A stretch of 64,000 nt of DNA from Hyphomicrobiales bacterium (lineage in GTDB: Bacteria > Pseudomonadota > Alphaproteobacteria > Rhizobiales > Xanthobacteraceae), in contig JAFKKG010000012.1 of NCBI GenBank assembly GCA_017305715.1, positions 275,528 through 339,527 of the forward strand. Reading direction: 5' to 3'. Position 1 is the first letter of the stretch, and each line of letters opens with the position of its first letter. A model generated the notes under the pieces. The model worked only from the letters and a program-made list of their open reading frames with translations, made no database searches and was not told the origin of the DNA. This document shows positions 37,287-47,580 of the stretch, one piece after another. The position numbers and the translations under genes were made by a program.

Positions 37287-38195
37287 ATGTCGGCACAGCG
37301 TATGACGCTCGAACCACGCAAATCATCCGGCATTGCCAGGCTTTGTCGGGCTGGCCGGTCGCTCCGGCTGGCGGGGGGCCTGATCGCTCTGGCCATCCCC
37401 TTGAGCGGCTGCGGCACCGGTGCGCTGTGGGACAAATTCACCGCCAAGGACGATACCTTCAACGAGGAACCCGCGGACAAGCTCTACAATGAGGGCTTGT
37501 ACCTGATGAATCAGCGCAAGGATAACAAGGCGGCCTCCAAGAAATTCGAGGAAGTCGACCGCCAGCACCCTTATTCCGACTATGCGCGCAAATCGCTGCT
37601 GATGTCGGCCTACTCGTTCTACAACGCCGGCGATTATGACAGCTGCATTGGCGCGGCGACCCGTTACGTCACCCTGCATCCCGGCAGCCCCGATGCCGCC
37701 TATGCGCAATATCTGATCGCCGCCTCCCATTACGACCAGATCCCGGATATTTCTCGCGACCAGGGGCGCACCGAAAAGGCGATCGCGGCGCTGGAAGAGG
37801 TGATTCGCAAATATCCGACCTCGGAATACGCCAACAGCGCCAAGGCCAAGCTTGAAGGCGCACGCGACCAGCTCGCCGGCAAGGAAATGGATGTCGGCCG
37901 CTATTACATGCAAAAGCGCGACTACACCGCCGCCATCAACCGTTTCAAGACCGTGGTGACCCGCTATCAGACCACCCGCCATGTCGAGGAAGCGCTGTTC
38001 CGGCTCACCGAGGGTTATATGGCCATCGGCATCGTCGGGGAGGCGCAAACCGCCGCGGCCGTGCTCGGGCATAATTTTCCTGACAGCCGCTGGTACAAGG
38101 ACTCCTATAATCTAGTAAAGTCCGGCGGTCTCGAGCCGAGCGAGAATCAGGGCTCCTATATTTCCAGGGCCTTCAAGAAGATGGGTCTCGGCTAG
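37287..38195 (+). CDS. bamD: Outer-membrane assembly lipoprotein BamD
   Basis: A 302-residue TPR lipoprotein of the BAM complex, which inserts beta-barrel proteins into the outer membrane. The lipobox IPLSGC puts the lipidated Cys at residue 42 after a basic, hydrophobic leader. Conserved BamD blocks follow: PADKLYNEGLYLMNQRKDN, YPTSEYANSAKAKLEGARDQ and the GRYYMQKRDYTAAINRFKTV repeat. ATG 37287 (MSAQRMTLEPRK) gives a plausible leader. It follows lpxC and precedes recN by 13 bp, the usual order in the group. Confidence 0.94.
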   Translation: MSAQRMTLEPRKSSGIARLCRAGRSLRLAGGLIALAIPLSGCGTGALWDKFTAKDDTFNEEPADKLYNEGLYLMNQRKDNKAASKKFEEVDRQHPYSDYARKSLLMSAYSFYNAGDYDSCIGAATRYVTLHPGSPDAAYAQYLIAASHYDQIPDISRDQGRTEKAIAALEEVIRKYPTSEYANSAKAKLEGARDQLAGKEMDVGRYYMQKRDYTAAINRFKTVVTRYQTTRHVEEALFRLTEGYMAIGIVGEAQTAAAVLGHNFPDSRWYKDSYNLVKSGGLEPSENQGSYISRAFKKMGLG

Positions 38196-38208
38196 GAATT
38201 TAGTTCGC

Positions 38209-39882
38209 ATGCTGGCGCGTCTGTCGATCCGTGACATCGTCCTGATCGAACGGCTTGATATCGAATTTTCCCGTGGCCTTGCGGTGCTGACCGGCGAAAC
38301 CGGCGCGGGCAAATCCATCCTGCTCGATGCTTTTGCGCTGGCGCTCGGCGGCCGCGGTGACGCGGGTCTCGTGCGCCACGGCGCGGAGCAGGGGCAGGTC
38401 ACGGCCACGTTCGACGTGCCCAAGGGCCATCCGGCCGCAGGGATCCTGTCCGAGAACGGCCTCGACGATACCGGTGAGATGATCCTGCGCCGCGTGCAGC
38501 TTGCCGACGGCCGCACCCGCGCCTTCATCAACGACCAGTCGATCAGCGTGCAGACGCTGAAAGCCGTTGGCGCCGCGCTGGTCGAGATCCACGGCCAGCA
38601 CGACGAGCGCGCGCTGGTCGACACCTCCACGCACCGGCAGTTGCTCGATGCCTTTGCCGGGCTGGAAAAGGATGTCACGGCGCTGGAAGCGCTCTGGGAT
38701 GTGAGGCGTGCCGCCTATGGCGCGCTCGATGAACACCGCGCCGGCATGGAGCGCGCCGCCCGCGAGGCGGACTATCTGCGCCATTCGTCCGACGAGTTGA
38801 GAAAGCTCAAGCCCAGGGATGGCGAGGAGACCGAGCTGGCCGGGCGGCGCACGACGATGATGCAGGGCGAGAAGATCGCCGGCGACCTGCGCGAGGCGCA
38901 GGAGGCGGTCAGCGGCAATCACTCGCCGGTCGCAGCCCTTGCGGCGGCAGTGCGCCGGCTCGAGCGCCGCGCGGGTAATATGCCGGCCTTGGTCGAGCCC
39001 GCGGTGAAGGCGATCGACGTCGCGATCAATGCCCTGGAAGAAGCCGACCAGCATCTGACGGCGGCGCTGATCGCCGCCGATTTCGATCCGGCCGAACTGG
39101 AGCGGATCGAGGAGCGGCTGTTCGCGCTGCGCGCCGCCTCGCGCAAATATTCGACGCCGGTCGACGGCCTTGCGGCGTTGGCCGCGAAATACGCGTCCGA
39201 CGTGGCGCTGATCGATGCCGGCGCGGAGCGGTTGAAGAAACTGGAAGCCGCCGCCGCCGAGGCGGACAAACGTTTTGGCGCAGCGGCAAGCAAACTCTCC
39301 GCCGCCCGCACCAAGGCTTCGGAAAAGCTCAACAAGGCCGTCAATGCCGAACTGGCGCCGCTGAAGCTCGAACGCGCCAAGTTCATGGCGCAGGTCGAAA
39401 CCGACGCCAACTCGCCAGGCCCGCAGGGCATCGACCGCGTCGAGTTCTGGGTCCAGACCAATCCCGGCACCAAGCCGGGGCCGATGATGAAAGTCGCCTC
39501 CGGCGGCGAGCTGTCGCGCTTTTTGCTGGCGCTCAAGGTCGTGTTGTCCGACCGCGGCTCGGCGCCCACGCTGGTGTTCGACGAAATCGATACCGGCGTC
39601 GGCGGCGCGGTGGCGGACGCGATCGGCGCCCGGCTGGCGCGGCTGGCCGGCAAGGTGCAGGTGATGGCGGTGACGCATGCGCCGCAGGTCGCCGCCCGCG
39701 CCAACCATCACTTGCTGATTTCAAAGGATGCGCTCGACAAGGGCAAGCGCGTCGCCACCCGCGTCAACGCGCTCGCCGCCGACCACCGCCGCGAGGAAAT
39801 CGCCCGCATGCTGGCAGGCGCCGAGATCACCGCGGAAGCCCGCGCCGCCGCCGACCGGCTGCTGCGCGCGGCGACGGCCTGA
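38209..39882 (+). CDS. recN: DNA repair protein RecN
   Basis: A 557-residue SMC-like ATPase acting early in double-strand break repair. The Walker A motif [20 protein letters not shown] is at ~29-48 after [31 protein letters not shown] is RecN-typical; long helical segments between ~160 and ~390 form the coiled coil; the C-terminal half has the ABC signature [17 protein letters not shown], Walker [14 protein letters not shown] and the switch [12 protein letters not shown]. It lies 13 bp after bamD and 14 bp before ligA. Confidence 0.95.
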   Translation: MLARLSIRDIVLIERLDIEFSRGLAVLTGETGAGKSILLDAFALALGGRGDAGLVRHGAEQGQVTATFDVPKGHPAAGILSENGLDDTGEMILRRVQLADGRTRAFINDQSISVQTLKAVGAALVEIHGQHDERALVDTSTHRQLLDAFAGLEKDVTALEALWDVRRAAYGALDEHRAGMERAAREADYLRHSSDELRKLKPRDGEETELAGRRTTMMQGEKIAGDLREAQEAVSGNHSPVAALAAAVRRLERRAGNMPALVEPAVKAIDVAINALEEADQHLTAALIAADFDPAELERIEERLFALRAASRKYSTPVDGLAALAAKYASDVALIDAGAERLKKLEAAAAEADKRFGAAASKLSAARTKASEKLNKAVNAELAPLKLERAKFMAQVETDANSPGPQGIDRVEFWVQTNPGTKPGPMMKVASGGELSRFLLALKVVLSDRGSAPTLVFDEIDTGVGGAVADAIGARLARLAGKVQVMAVTHAPQVAARANHHLLISKDALDKGKRVATRVNALAADHRREEIARMLAGAEITAEARAAADRLLRAATA

Positions 39883-39887
39883 AGTGA

Positions 39888-42050
<2,163 letters not shown>

Positions 42051-42067
42051 GCGCTCCTTTTCGTGTT

Positions 42068-42083
42068 CCCGGCGTTCGCCGGG
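42068..42083. terminator. Short perfect hairpin between convergent ligA and MFS genes
   Basis: CCCGGCG-TT-CGCCGGG is a perfect 7-bp stem in the 67-bp gap between two convergent stops. It lacks a T-run, so it may be a short palindromic repeat rather than a true terminator. Confidence 0.35.
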
Positions 42084-42117
42084 ACGATGAGCGCGGAGGC
42101 GTCAATTAGCGCACCCC

Positions 42118-43401
42118 TCACAACATCCCCTGTTCTTCCTCCTCCACCTTCTCGATCATCTCCTCGCTCACGATCGTCTTCCGTCGCGGCACGATGAAGA
42201 GCATCGTCGAGGCGCAGAGAAGCGAGATGACGAAGATCGCCGATGTCAGCGGCAGCGTGGTGGTGGAATGGCCGCCGAGATAGGCGCCGAATTGCGATAC
42301 CAGCGCGCCGACGCCTTGCTGCAGGAAGCCCATCGCGCCGGCCGCGGTGCCGGCAGCTTCGGGGCGAACGCTGATCGCGCCGGCGACCGAGTTCGACATC
42401 ACGAAGGCATTGGCGAGCATCACGATCATCTGGGTGCCGAACAGGATGGATGGCGCCTGGTTGATCCCGGTGAGGCTCCAGATCAGGTTGAGCAGGCTGC
42501 CGCCGACCTGCAGCGCCAACCCGAACCAGATCAGTCTTTCCAGCGAATGCCGCGGCGCAAAGCGGACGCAGAAGAGATTGCCGACGAGGTAGGCAAAGCC
42601 GGTGGTCGCAAACCACGCGCCGTATTCGGCGCTGCTGCGGCCCATCTGGGTGACCACGATGTAGGGGCCGCCGCCGGCAAATGTAAAAATGATCTGCGAG
42701 GCCAGCACCTGGCACAGCGCGTAGCCGATGAACGCCCGCGATGTGACGAGATTTCCGACATCGCGACGAAAGCTGCTGCCGGCGGCGCGCTCGCGCCGGG
42801 TTTCCGGCAGCATGAAGGCGATGGCGACCGTGATCGTCAGGGATGCCGCGGTCATCAGATAGAAGATCGCACGCCAGCCGAAGGCGGTTTCCAGGAGACC
42901 GCCGGTCAGGGGACTCAGCATCTGCGCGATCATCATGACCGCGATCACGAGGCTGATCATGGAGCCGATGCGGTCGCGGCTGTAGAGGTCGCGAACGATG
43001 GCGCGGCTGATCACCATGCCGCTGGCGCCGCCGAGCGCCTGCAGGAAGCGCGCGGCGATCAGTTGCGGCAGGGTTTCGGCGAAGATGCAGGCCGCGCTGG
43101 CCGCCACCATCAGGCCGAGGCCGCCCAGCAGCACCGGGCGTCGCCCGAAGCGGTCGGACAGCGGTCCCATGATGATCTGCGAGCAGGCGATGCCGACCAT
43201 GTAGAGCGACACCGTCATCTGCGCGACCGAGATGTCGCGGTCGAACGTGGTCGCAAGGACCGGCAGCGCCGGCACCAGCATGTACAACGAGATCGGGGCG
43301 ACACCCGTCATCGCGACGAGCATCAACAGCATCATCTTCGGCGCCGCGATGCCGCTGGTGTCGCCAGCCGCACCGGGCGGCTTGCCCGTTACGCCATGCA
43401 T
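42118..43401 (-). CDS. Bcr/CflA-family drug resistance MFS transporter
   Basis: A 427-residue transporter with twelve hydrophobic segments and Bcr/CflA hallmarks: TSGIAAPKMMLLMLVAMTGV, then LYMLVPALPVLATTFDRDIS, GIACSQIIMGPLSDRFGRRP (motif A) and ARFLQALGGASGMVISRAIV (motif C-like). The family exports bicyclomycin, sulfonamides and other drugs by proton antiport; the true substrate is unknown. The C-terminus is acidic (EEMIEKVEEEEQGML). It has no adjacent regulator. Confidence 0.9.
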   Translation of the reverse strand: MHGVTGKPPGAAGDTSGIAAPKMMLLMLVAMTGVAPISLYMLVPALPVLATTFDRDISVAQMTVSLYMVGIACSQIIMGPLSDRFGRRPVLLGGLGLMVAASAACIFAETLPQLIAARFLQALGGASGMVISRAIVRDLYSRDRIGSMISLVIAVMMIAQMLSPLTGGLLETAFGWRAIFYLMTAASLTITVAIAFMLPETRRERAAGSSFRRDVGNLVTSRAFIGYALCQVLASQIIFTFAGGGPYIVVTQMGRSSAEYGAWFATTGFAYLVGNLFCVRFAPRHSLERLIWFGLALQVGGSLLNLIWSLTGINQAPSILFGTQMIVMLANAFVMSNSVAGAISVRPEAAGTAAGAMGFLQQGVGALVSQFGAYLGGHSTTTLPLTSAIFVISLLCASTMLFIVPRRKTIVSEEMIEKVEEEEQGML

Positions 43402-43502
43402 TCAGGTGCTTCCGTTTGTGGAAAAGACTGTAGCGGGATGGCGCAGGGCGAATACGGCCGTTTCGGCATGCGGCTATGCCGGGATCGGGAAGCGTTCATT
43501 CC

Positions 43503-43580
43503 GTCATTCCGGGGCGTGCGAAGCACGAACCCGGAATCTCGAGATTCCGGGTCTGGTCCTTCGGACCATCCCGGAATGAC
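43503..43580. repeat. Palindromic intergenic repeat (GTCATTCCGG family)
   Basis: A 78-bp copy: GTCATTCCGGGG, GTGCGAAGCAC hairpin, CCGGAATCTCGAGATTCCGG, GGTCCTTCGGACC hairpin, CCCGGAATGAC. It lies 13 bp after the stop of the Xaa-Pro aminopeptidase gene (minus strand). Confidence 0.8.
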
Positions 43581-43593
43581 GGTCACAATTGGC

Positions 43594-45429
43594 TTACAGC
43601 GGCAGCAGCGCCGCCGTCGCGTCGTCCAGCCACAGCTTGGTCGCGTTGTCATCGAGATGCGGGCGCACCTCGCGGTTGACGCGTTCGTGGTAGTCGTTGA
43701 GCCATTTCAGTTCCGTCGGGCTCAGCATGTTGACGTCGATCAGGCGGCGGTCGATCGGCGCCAGCGTCAAGGTCTCGAACGCGTTGACCGGCTTTTCGGC
43801 GCCCGCGATGTCGGCGCCGACCACCAGTTCGAGATTTTCGATCCGGATGCCATAGGCGTCGGTCTTGTAATAGCCGGGCTCGTTGGACAGAATCATGCCG
43901 CGCTTCAGCGGTGTGGTGCCGAGCTTGGAAATCCGCGCCGGGCCTTCATGCACCGAAAGGTAGCTGCCGACGCCGTGGCCGGTGCCGTGCTCGAAATCGA
44001 GGCCGGCCGCCCACAGATATTGCCGCGCCAGGCTGTCGAGCTGGGCGCCCGTGGTGCCGTCGGGGAATATCGCGCGCGCGATCGCGATATGTCCGCGCAG
44101 CACGCGGGTGAAGCGGTCGCGCATTTCCCCGGTCGGCTCGCCGATCGCGATGGTGCGGGTGACGTCGGTGGTGCCGTCTTCATACTGCGCGCCGGAATCG
44201 ATCAGCAGCAGATCGCCGGACGCGATCCGCCGGTTGCTCTTGCGGGTGACGCGGTAATGCACGATGGCGCCGTTCGGCCCGGTGCCGGCAATGGTCGGGA
44301 ACGATACGTCCTTCAGCGCGCAGGTCTGGCGGCGGAAGGTCTCCAGCGCTTCGACGGTGTCGATTTCGGTCAGCGCGCCCGACGGCGCCTCGCGGTCGAT
44401 CCAGGCCAGGAATCGCACCAGCGCCACGGCGTCGCGCTGATGCGCGGTGCGCGTGCCCTCGATCTCGGTGATGTTCTTCACGGCCTTGAGCAGCGCCACC
44501 GGATCGTTGCCGCGCACCGGCTTGCCGCCGGCGGCCGCGATCAGCCGGCTCAGCGCATCGGCGGCGGTGGCGCTGTCGAGTGCGATCGCGGCGCCAGTCC
44601 TGGCGAGTTCGGTCAGCGCCGGCTTCAGCGCGTCGGCCTCCCTGACGTCGGCGGATTGCTCGAGATGGTCACGCGAAAGATTCGAGAGCTTGCGGTGGTC
44701 GATGAACACAGTGGGACGGCCGTCCTTCGGCACCAGCGCATAGGACAATGGCAGCGGCGTGTGCGAGACGTCGGCGCCGCGGATGTTGAAGGTCCAGGCC
44801 ACCGCGTGCGAGTCCGACAGCACCAGCGCATCGACGCCGAGTTTGGCGATCTCCAGCCGGATCCGTTTCAGCTTCTCGGCCTCGATCTCGCCGGAGAATT
44901 GCGGGCCGTGAATGGCGACCGGGCCCAGCGGCGGAGCGGGGCGTTCGGCCCATACCTGGTCGAGCGGGTTGCTGTCCACCGCGACCAGTTCCGCGCCGGC
45001 CTTGGCGCAGGCCGCCGCCAGCCGCTCGGCTGCCGCCGAAGTGTGCAGCCACGGGTCAAAACCTAGGCGGTCGCCGGTGGCGAGGTGCCTGGCCAGCCAG
45101 TGTTCCGGCGGCGGGTCGGCTAGCGGCTCGATCTGCCAGGCCTTGCGGTCGACCTGTTTGGCGGCTTGCAGGGTGTAGCGACCGTCGACGAAAACAGCGG
45201 CTTCCCGGGTCAGTACGGCGGCCATGCCGGCCGAACCGGTGAAGCCGGTCAGCCAGGCCAGCCGCTCTTCCGACGGCGGCACATATTCATTTTGCTGCTG
45301 ATCGGCGCGGGGAATCACGAACCCCGTCAGCTTGCGCCGCGCCAGTTCCTCGCGGAAAGCGGCCAGCCGTGCGGTCAGCGCCACGCCGCTTTCGGGCTCT
45401 TCGAACGTCTGGAAATGGGCTTCGAACAT
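43594..45429 (-). CDS. Xaa-Pro aminopeptidase (M24B family)
   Basis: A 611-residue metallopeptidase removing N-terminal residues that precede proline. Two creatinase-like N-terminal domains (~10-310) precede the pita-bread catalytic domain. The five metal ligands are visible: the two Asp of LIDSGAQYEDGTTDVTRT (~408, ~419), His in GTGHGVGSYLSVHEGP (~483), Glu in SNEPGYYK (~512) and Glu in GIRIENLEL (~529). The three-domain length matches eukaryotic-type aminopeptidase P1 rather than the 440-residue E. coli PepP. The start at 45429 (MFEAHFQTFEEPESGVAL) is preferred to upstream starts lacking family similarity. Confidence 0.92.
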   Translation of the reverse strand: MFEAHFQTFEEPESGVALTARLAAFREELARRKLTGFVIPRADQQQNEYVPPSEERLAWLTGFTGSAGMAAVLTREAAVFVDGRYTLQAAKQVDRKAWQIEPLADPPPEHWLARHLATGDRLGFDPWLHTSAAAERLAAACAKAGAELVAVDSNPLDQVWAERPAPPLGPVAIHGPQFSGEIEAEKLKRIRLEIAKLGVDALVLSDSHAVAWTFNIRGADVSHTPLPLSYALVPKDGRPTVFIDHRKLSNLSRDHLEQSADVREADALKPALTELARTGAAIALDSATAADALSRLIAAAGGKPVRGNDPVALLKAVKNITEIEGTRTAHQRDAVALVRFLAWIDREAPSGALTEIDTVEALETFRRQTCALKDVSFPTIAGTGPNGAIVHYRVTRKSNRRIASGDLLLIDSGAQYEDGTTDVTRTIAIGEPTGEMRDRFTRVLRGHIAIARAIFPDGTTGAQLDSLARQYLWAAGLDFEHGTGHGVGSYLSVHEGPARISKLGTTPLKRGMILSNEPGYYKTDAYGIRIENLELVVGADIAGAEKPVNAFETLTLAPIDRRLIDVNMLSPTELKWLNDYHERVNREVRPHLDDNATKLWLDDATAALLPL

Positions 45430-45621
45430 CGCCGGGTCACTCAGGGTTGGGGACGGGTGGATCCGTAATACGGTCAACATAGCCACAATTTGGCATAATC
45501 TGTGCTTGAATATCCATGTCCGCGCCAGATCGGACGGAACGGTTTGCCCTGCCAGCCGTTCACGTGACGCTACAAGGGGAAATTCCAGGAGTGTCTCAAC
45601 TCAACGAAGAGGGGATACACA

Positions 45622-45807
45622 ATGCCTGCTTTCACGTTTGAGAAGATCTCGCCGCCCGAGCGCCGCGGCCCGGTGCCGCCCGTCGCCAACAAGAAGCAAC
45701 GCGGCGTGATCGTCCAGATGCTGGACCGGTTTGCCGAGGCGCGAATCAAACGCACCCGGCAGGAGCAGGAAGTCGGCGTCATCGCCCGCTACAAACCGCC
45801 CGAATGA
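45622..45807 (+). CDS. Small basic conserved-type protein, function unknown
   Basis: A 61-residue, charged and proline-rich product (MPAFTFEKISPPERRGPVPP at the start, RFAEARIKRTRQEQE near the end) with no signal peptide or membrane segment. A very good ribosome site, AGAGGGGATACACA, stands directly before the ATG, and the gene has its own ~190-bp upstream region. It converges on prmA with a 4-bp gap. I do not recognise the family. Tight packing and the ribosome site suggest it is real. Confidence 0.6.
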   Translation: MPAFTFEKISPPERRGPVPPVANKKQRGVIVQMLDRFAEARIKRTRQEQEVGVIARYKPPE

Positions 45808-45811
45808 GTTT

Positions 45812-46702
45812 CTAGCCCGCGTTGCGCAGCAACAGGCTGCTCCAGCCTTCAATGCGCAGATGACGCAGCGGGACCAGCCCCCGCGCACGATAGGCGGCGA
45901 TCACGGAAGCCGCCTGGGGCGTCAGCAGTCCCGATAGAATAACCAGCGCCGATGGTGCCAGATGCCGCGCCATCGGCGTTGCCAATTGCCGGAGCGGATT
46001 GGCGAGGATATTCGCCAGCACCAGATCGAACGGCCCCTGCTGCGCGAATTGCGGCGCCAAGAAGCCGGTGGCTGATATCGCCTGCACCAGATGTCCTGAG
46101 ACGTTGAGCCGGGCATTTTCCTGCGCAACCTTCACAGATACCGGATCGATGTCGCTGGCCAGCACGTTTTCCTGCAGCGCCCTGGCCGCGGCGATCGCCA
46201 GCACGCCGGTGCCGGTGCCGAGATCGAGCACGCGCCGCGGACGCCAGGCCTTCAGGACATGGTCGAGCAGCAGCAGGCAACCGCGCGTGGTGCCGTGATG
46301 GCCGGTGCCGAACGCCAGCGCGGCCTCGATCTCGATGCCGATCTTGTTGGGCGGCACCCGTGCGCGGTCGTGGTGGCCATGCACGACGAACCGGCCGGCC
46401 GGGACCGGGACGAGGTCCTCGAGCGTCGCCTTGACCCAGTCCTTGGCCTCGACCGTGTCGAAGACGATGGTCGCTGCGGCCTGCTCGCCGGCGGCCTCGG
46501 TTACGAGCCGGCGCACCAGCACCTGATCCGGCGCGTCGGCAAAATGCACGATGACGTCCCAGCGCCCATCCGGCCGCTCGAACGCGGCGACGGCCGCCGT
46601 GCCCTCGAAGAAGACTTCGGTAAGCATATCAACAACAAGCTTGGCGGCGGTTTCCTCGCCGACCGCAAAGCCGGCCCGGTAGGTAGAAGGGATGGAGGTC
46701 AT
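45812..46702 (-). CDS. prmA: Ribosomal protein L11 methyltransferase PrmA
   Basis: A 296-residue SAM-dependent methyltransferase that trimethylates ribosomal protein L11. The N-terminal substrate-binding domain (~1-110) precedes ALAFGTGHHGTTRGCLLLL (family hallmark, normally GTGxHxTT), the SAM motif VLDLGTGTGVLAIAAARAL, ASDIDPVSVKVAQENARLN and the active-site stretch LVLANILANPL. The start at 46702 (MTSIPSTYRAGF) gives the family length. It has its own promoter region shared with nothing obvious; the pilin gene diverges at 46876. Confidence 0.9.
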   Translation of the reverse strand: MTSIPSTYRAGFAVGEETAAKLVVDMLTEVFFEGTAAVAAFERPDGRWDVIVHFADAPDQVLVRRLVTEAAGEQAAATIVFDTVEAKDWVKATLEDLVPVPAGRFVVHGHHDRARVPPNKIGIEIEAALAFGTGHHGTTRGCLLLLDHVLKAWRPRRVLDLGTGTGVLAIAAARALQENVLASDIDPVSVKVAQENARLNVSGHLVQAISATGFLAPQFAQQGPFDLVLANILANPLRQLATPMARHLAPSALVILSGLLTPQAASVIAAYRARGLVPLRHLRIEGWSSLLLRNAG

Positions 46703-46875
46703 TGGGGAACCACGAGAAAAGGGAACAAAGCTCAAATTTGAGCAAACTTCATGTCGGACTATCGCGAAAAGTTACACCCGGCCGATTAGAACAACCTTAG
46801 ATTTTTGGCCGTAGTTCCACTGACAGGAACCGGGGGCCCGGTTCCACGCGCATCGAAAACCGAGGTTGAACCGCC

Positions 46876-47040
46876 ATGAAGTCTCTCATTTTATCGTTTT
46901 TCAAGGACGAATCCGGCGCCACTGCGATCGAGTATGGTCTGATCGCCGCCGGCATCGCGATTGCCATTATTACCGCCGTGAATGGTGTCGGCACCGCGCT
47001 CAGCGGCAAGTTCGACTCGATCAGCACCTCGCTGAAGTAA
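46876..47040 (+). CDS. Flp/Fap-type pilin subunit
   Basis: A 54-residue Flp-family type IVb prepilin, MKSLILSFFKDESGATAIEY, then a hydrophobic segment GLIAAGIAIAIITAV and a short C-terminus GTALSGKFDSISTSLK. The prepilin peptidase would cut after Gly14, leaving Ala at +1 and the diagnostic Glu-Tyr at +5/+6. It would be exported by a Tad machine, but no tad or cpa gene is within the window, so it is an orphan pilin locus. The coding sequence is short yet complete, with its own terminator at 47106. Confidence 0.93.
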   Translation: MKSLILSFFKDESGATAIEYGLIAAGIAIAIITAVNGVGTALSGKFDSISTSLK

Positions 47041-47105
47041 ACCGATCGTTGCGGAACTTGCCAGCCTTATTGGCCGGCACAAGAACAACTCTCTTGTCAA
47101 CTTTC

Positions 47106-47141
47106 GAGACCGGGCGCGGCGCGCGCCCGGTCTCTTTTTTT
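47106..47141 (+). terminator. Rho-independent terminator after the Flp pilin gene
   Basis: A perfect 13-bp stem GAGACCGGGCGCG / CGCGCCCGGTCTC (47106-47118, 47122-47134) with a 3-nt loop and seven T residues. Its strength fits a highly expressed single-gene transcript. Confidence 0.92.
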
Positions 47142-47387
47142 GATTCGATTGCATCGCGGCGCGAACGGGTCGCGGAAATTGCTGTACGGTGCCCGCTGCA
47201 TCAGCATCGGGGTTCGGCCGAAGCTGACATCGCCGTCACGGATGCTGGCGAGGAGCCGACAGGAAAGGCCCCCAATCGCGCCAAGGGCGGTCGTAAGGGC
47301 GCAAAGGTCCGCGCCAAGGTTCTGTCCCCTCAAGAGCGATCACGGAATCAATGTCGAGAAAATTTCAAACTGAGACACTACCGGCCG

Positions 47388-47539
47388 TTCACAGTTTATC
47401 GACGCTTGACGCAACGGCCGTCCACAGGCTCGTCCGCCGGAACATACAGGGTGTTTCCACAGGCCAGCCCCGCGATTTTCCACCGCGCATCTACCGGTTT
47501 CTCCACCCGCGGTCCCCTGATTTTCCACATCTTGTCCAC
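47388..47539. repeat. Array of DnaA-box-like TCCAC motifs in an 11-12 bp register
   Basis: Within a 439-bp non-coding gap (47142-47580), TCCAC occurs at 47421, 47456, 47479, 47502, 47524 and 47535, with variants TCGAC at 47399 and TTCAC at 47388. Spacings are 11, 22, 35, 23, 23, 22 and 11. Several extend to near DnaA boxes (consensus TTATCCACA): TTTTCCACA at 47521 (8/9), TTGTCCACC, TTCTCCACC, TTTTCCACC and TTATCGACG (each 7/9). A reading frame crossing the array has no family similarity, and the 11-12 bp period does not keep frame. Function is not known. Confidence 0.55.
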
Positions 47540-47580
47540 CGCTCGCGACGCCGCTATTGGCGTCGCGCCCTCTCAGCATT

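Noticed and set aside
42268-45066. 932-codon open frame crossing the Bcr/CflA and aminopeptidase genes on the plus strand
   Set aside because: It runs antisense through two well-supported genes and a palindromic repeat; composition is Arg/Asp/His-rich, typical of a shadow frame.
47388-47539. CRISPR-like array
   Set aside because: The unit is only 11-12 bp, degenerate and without spacers; no cas gene is present.
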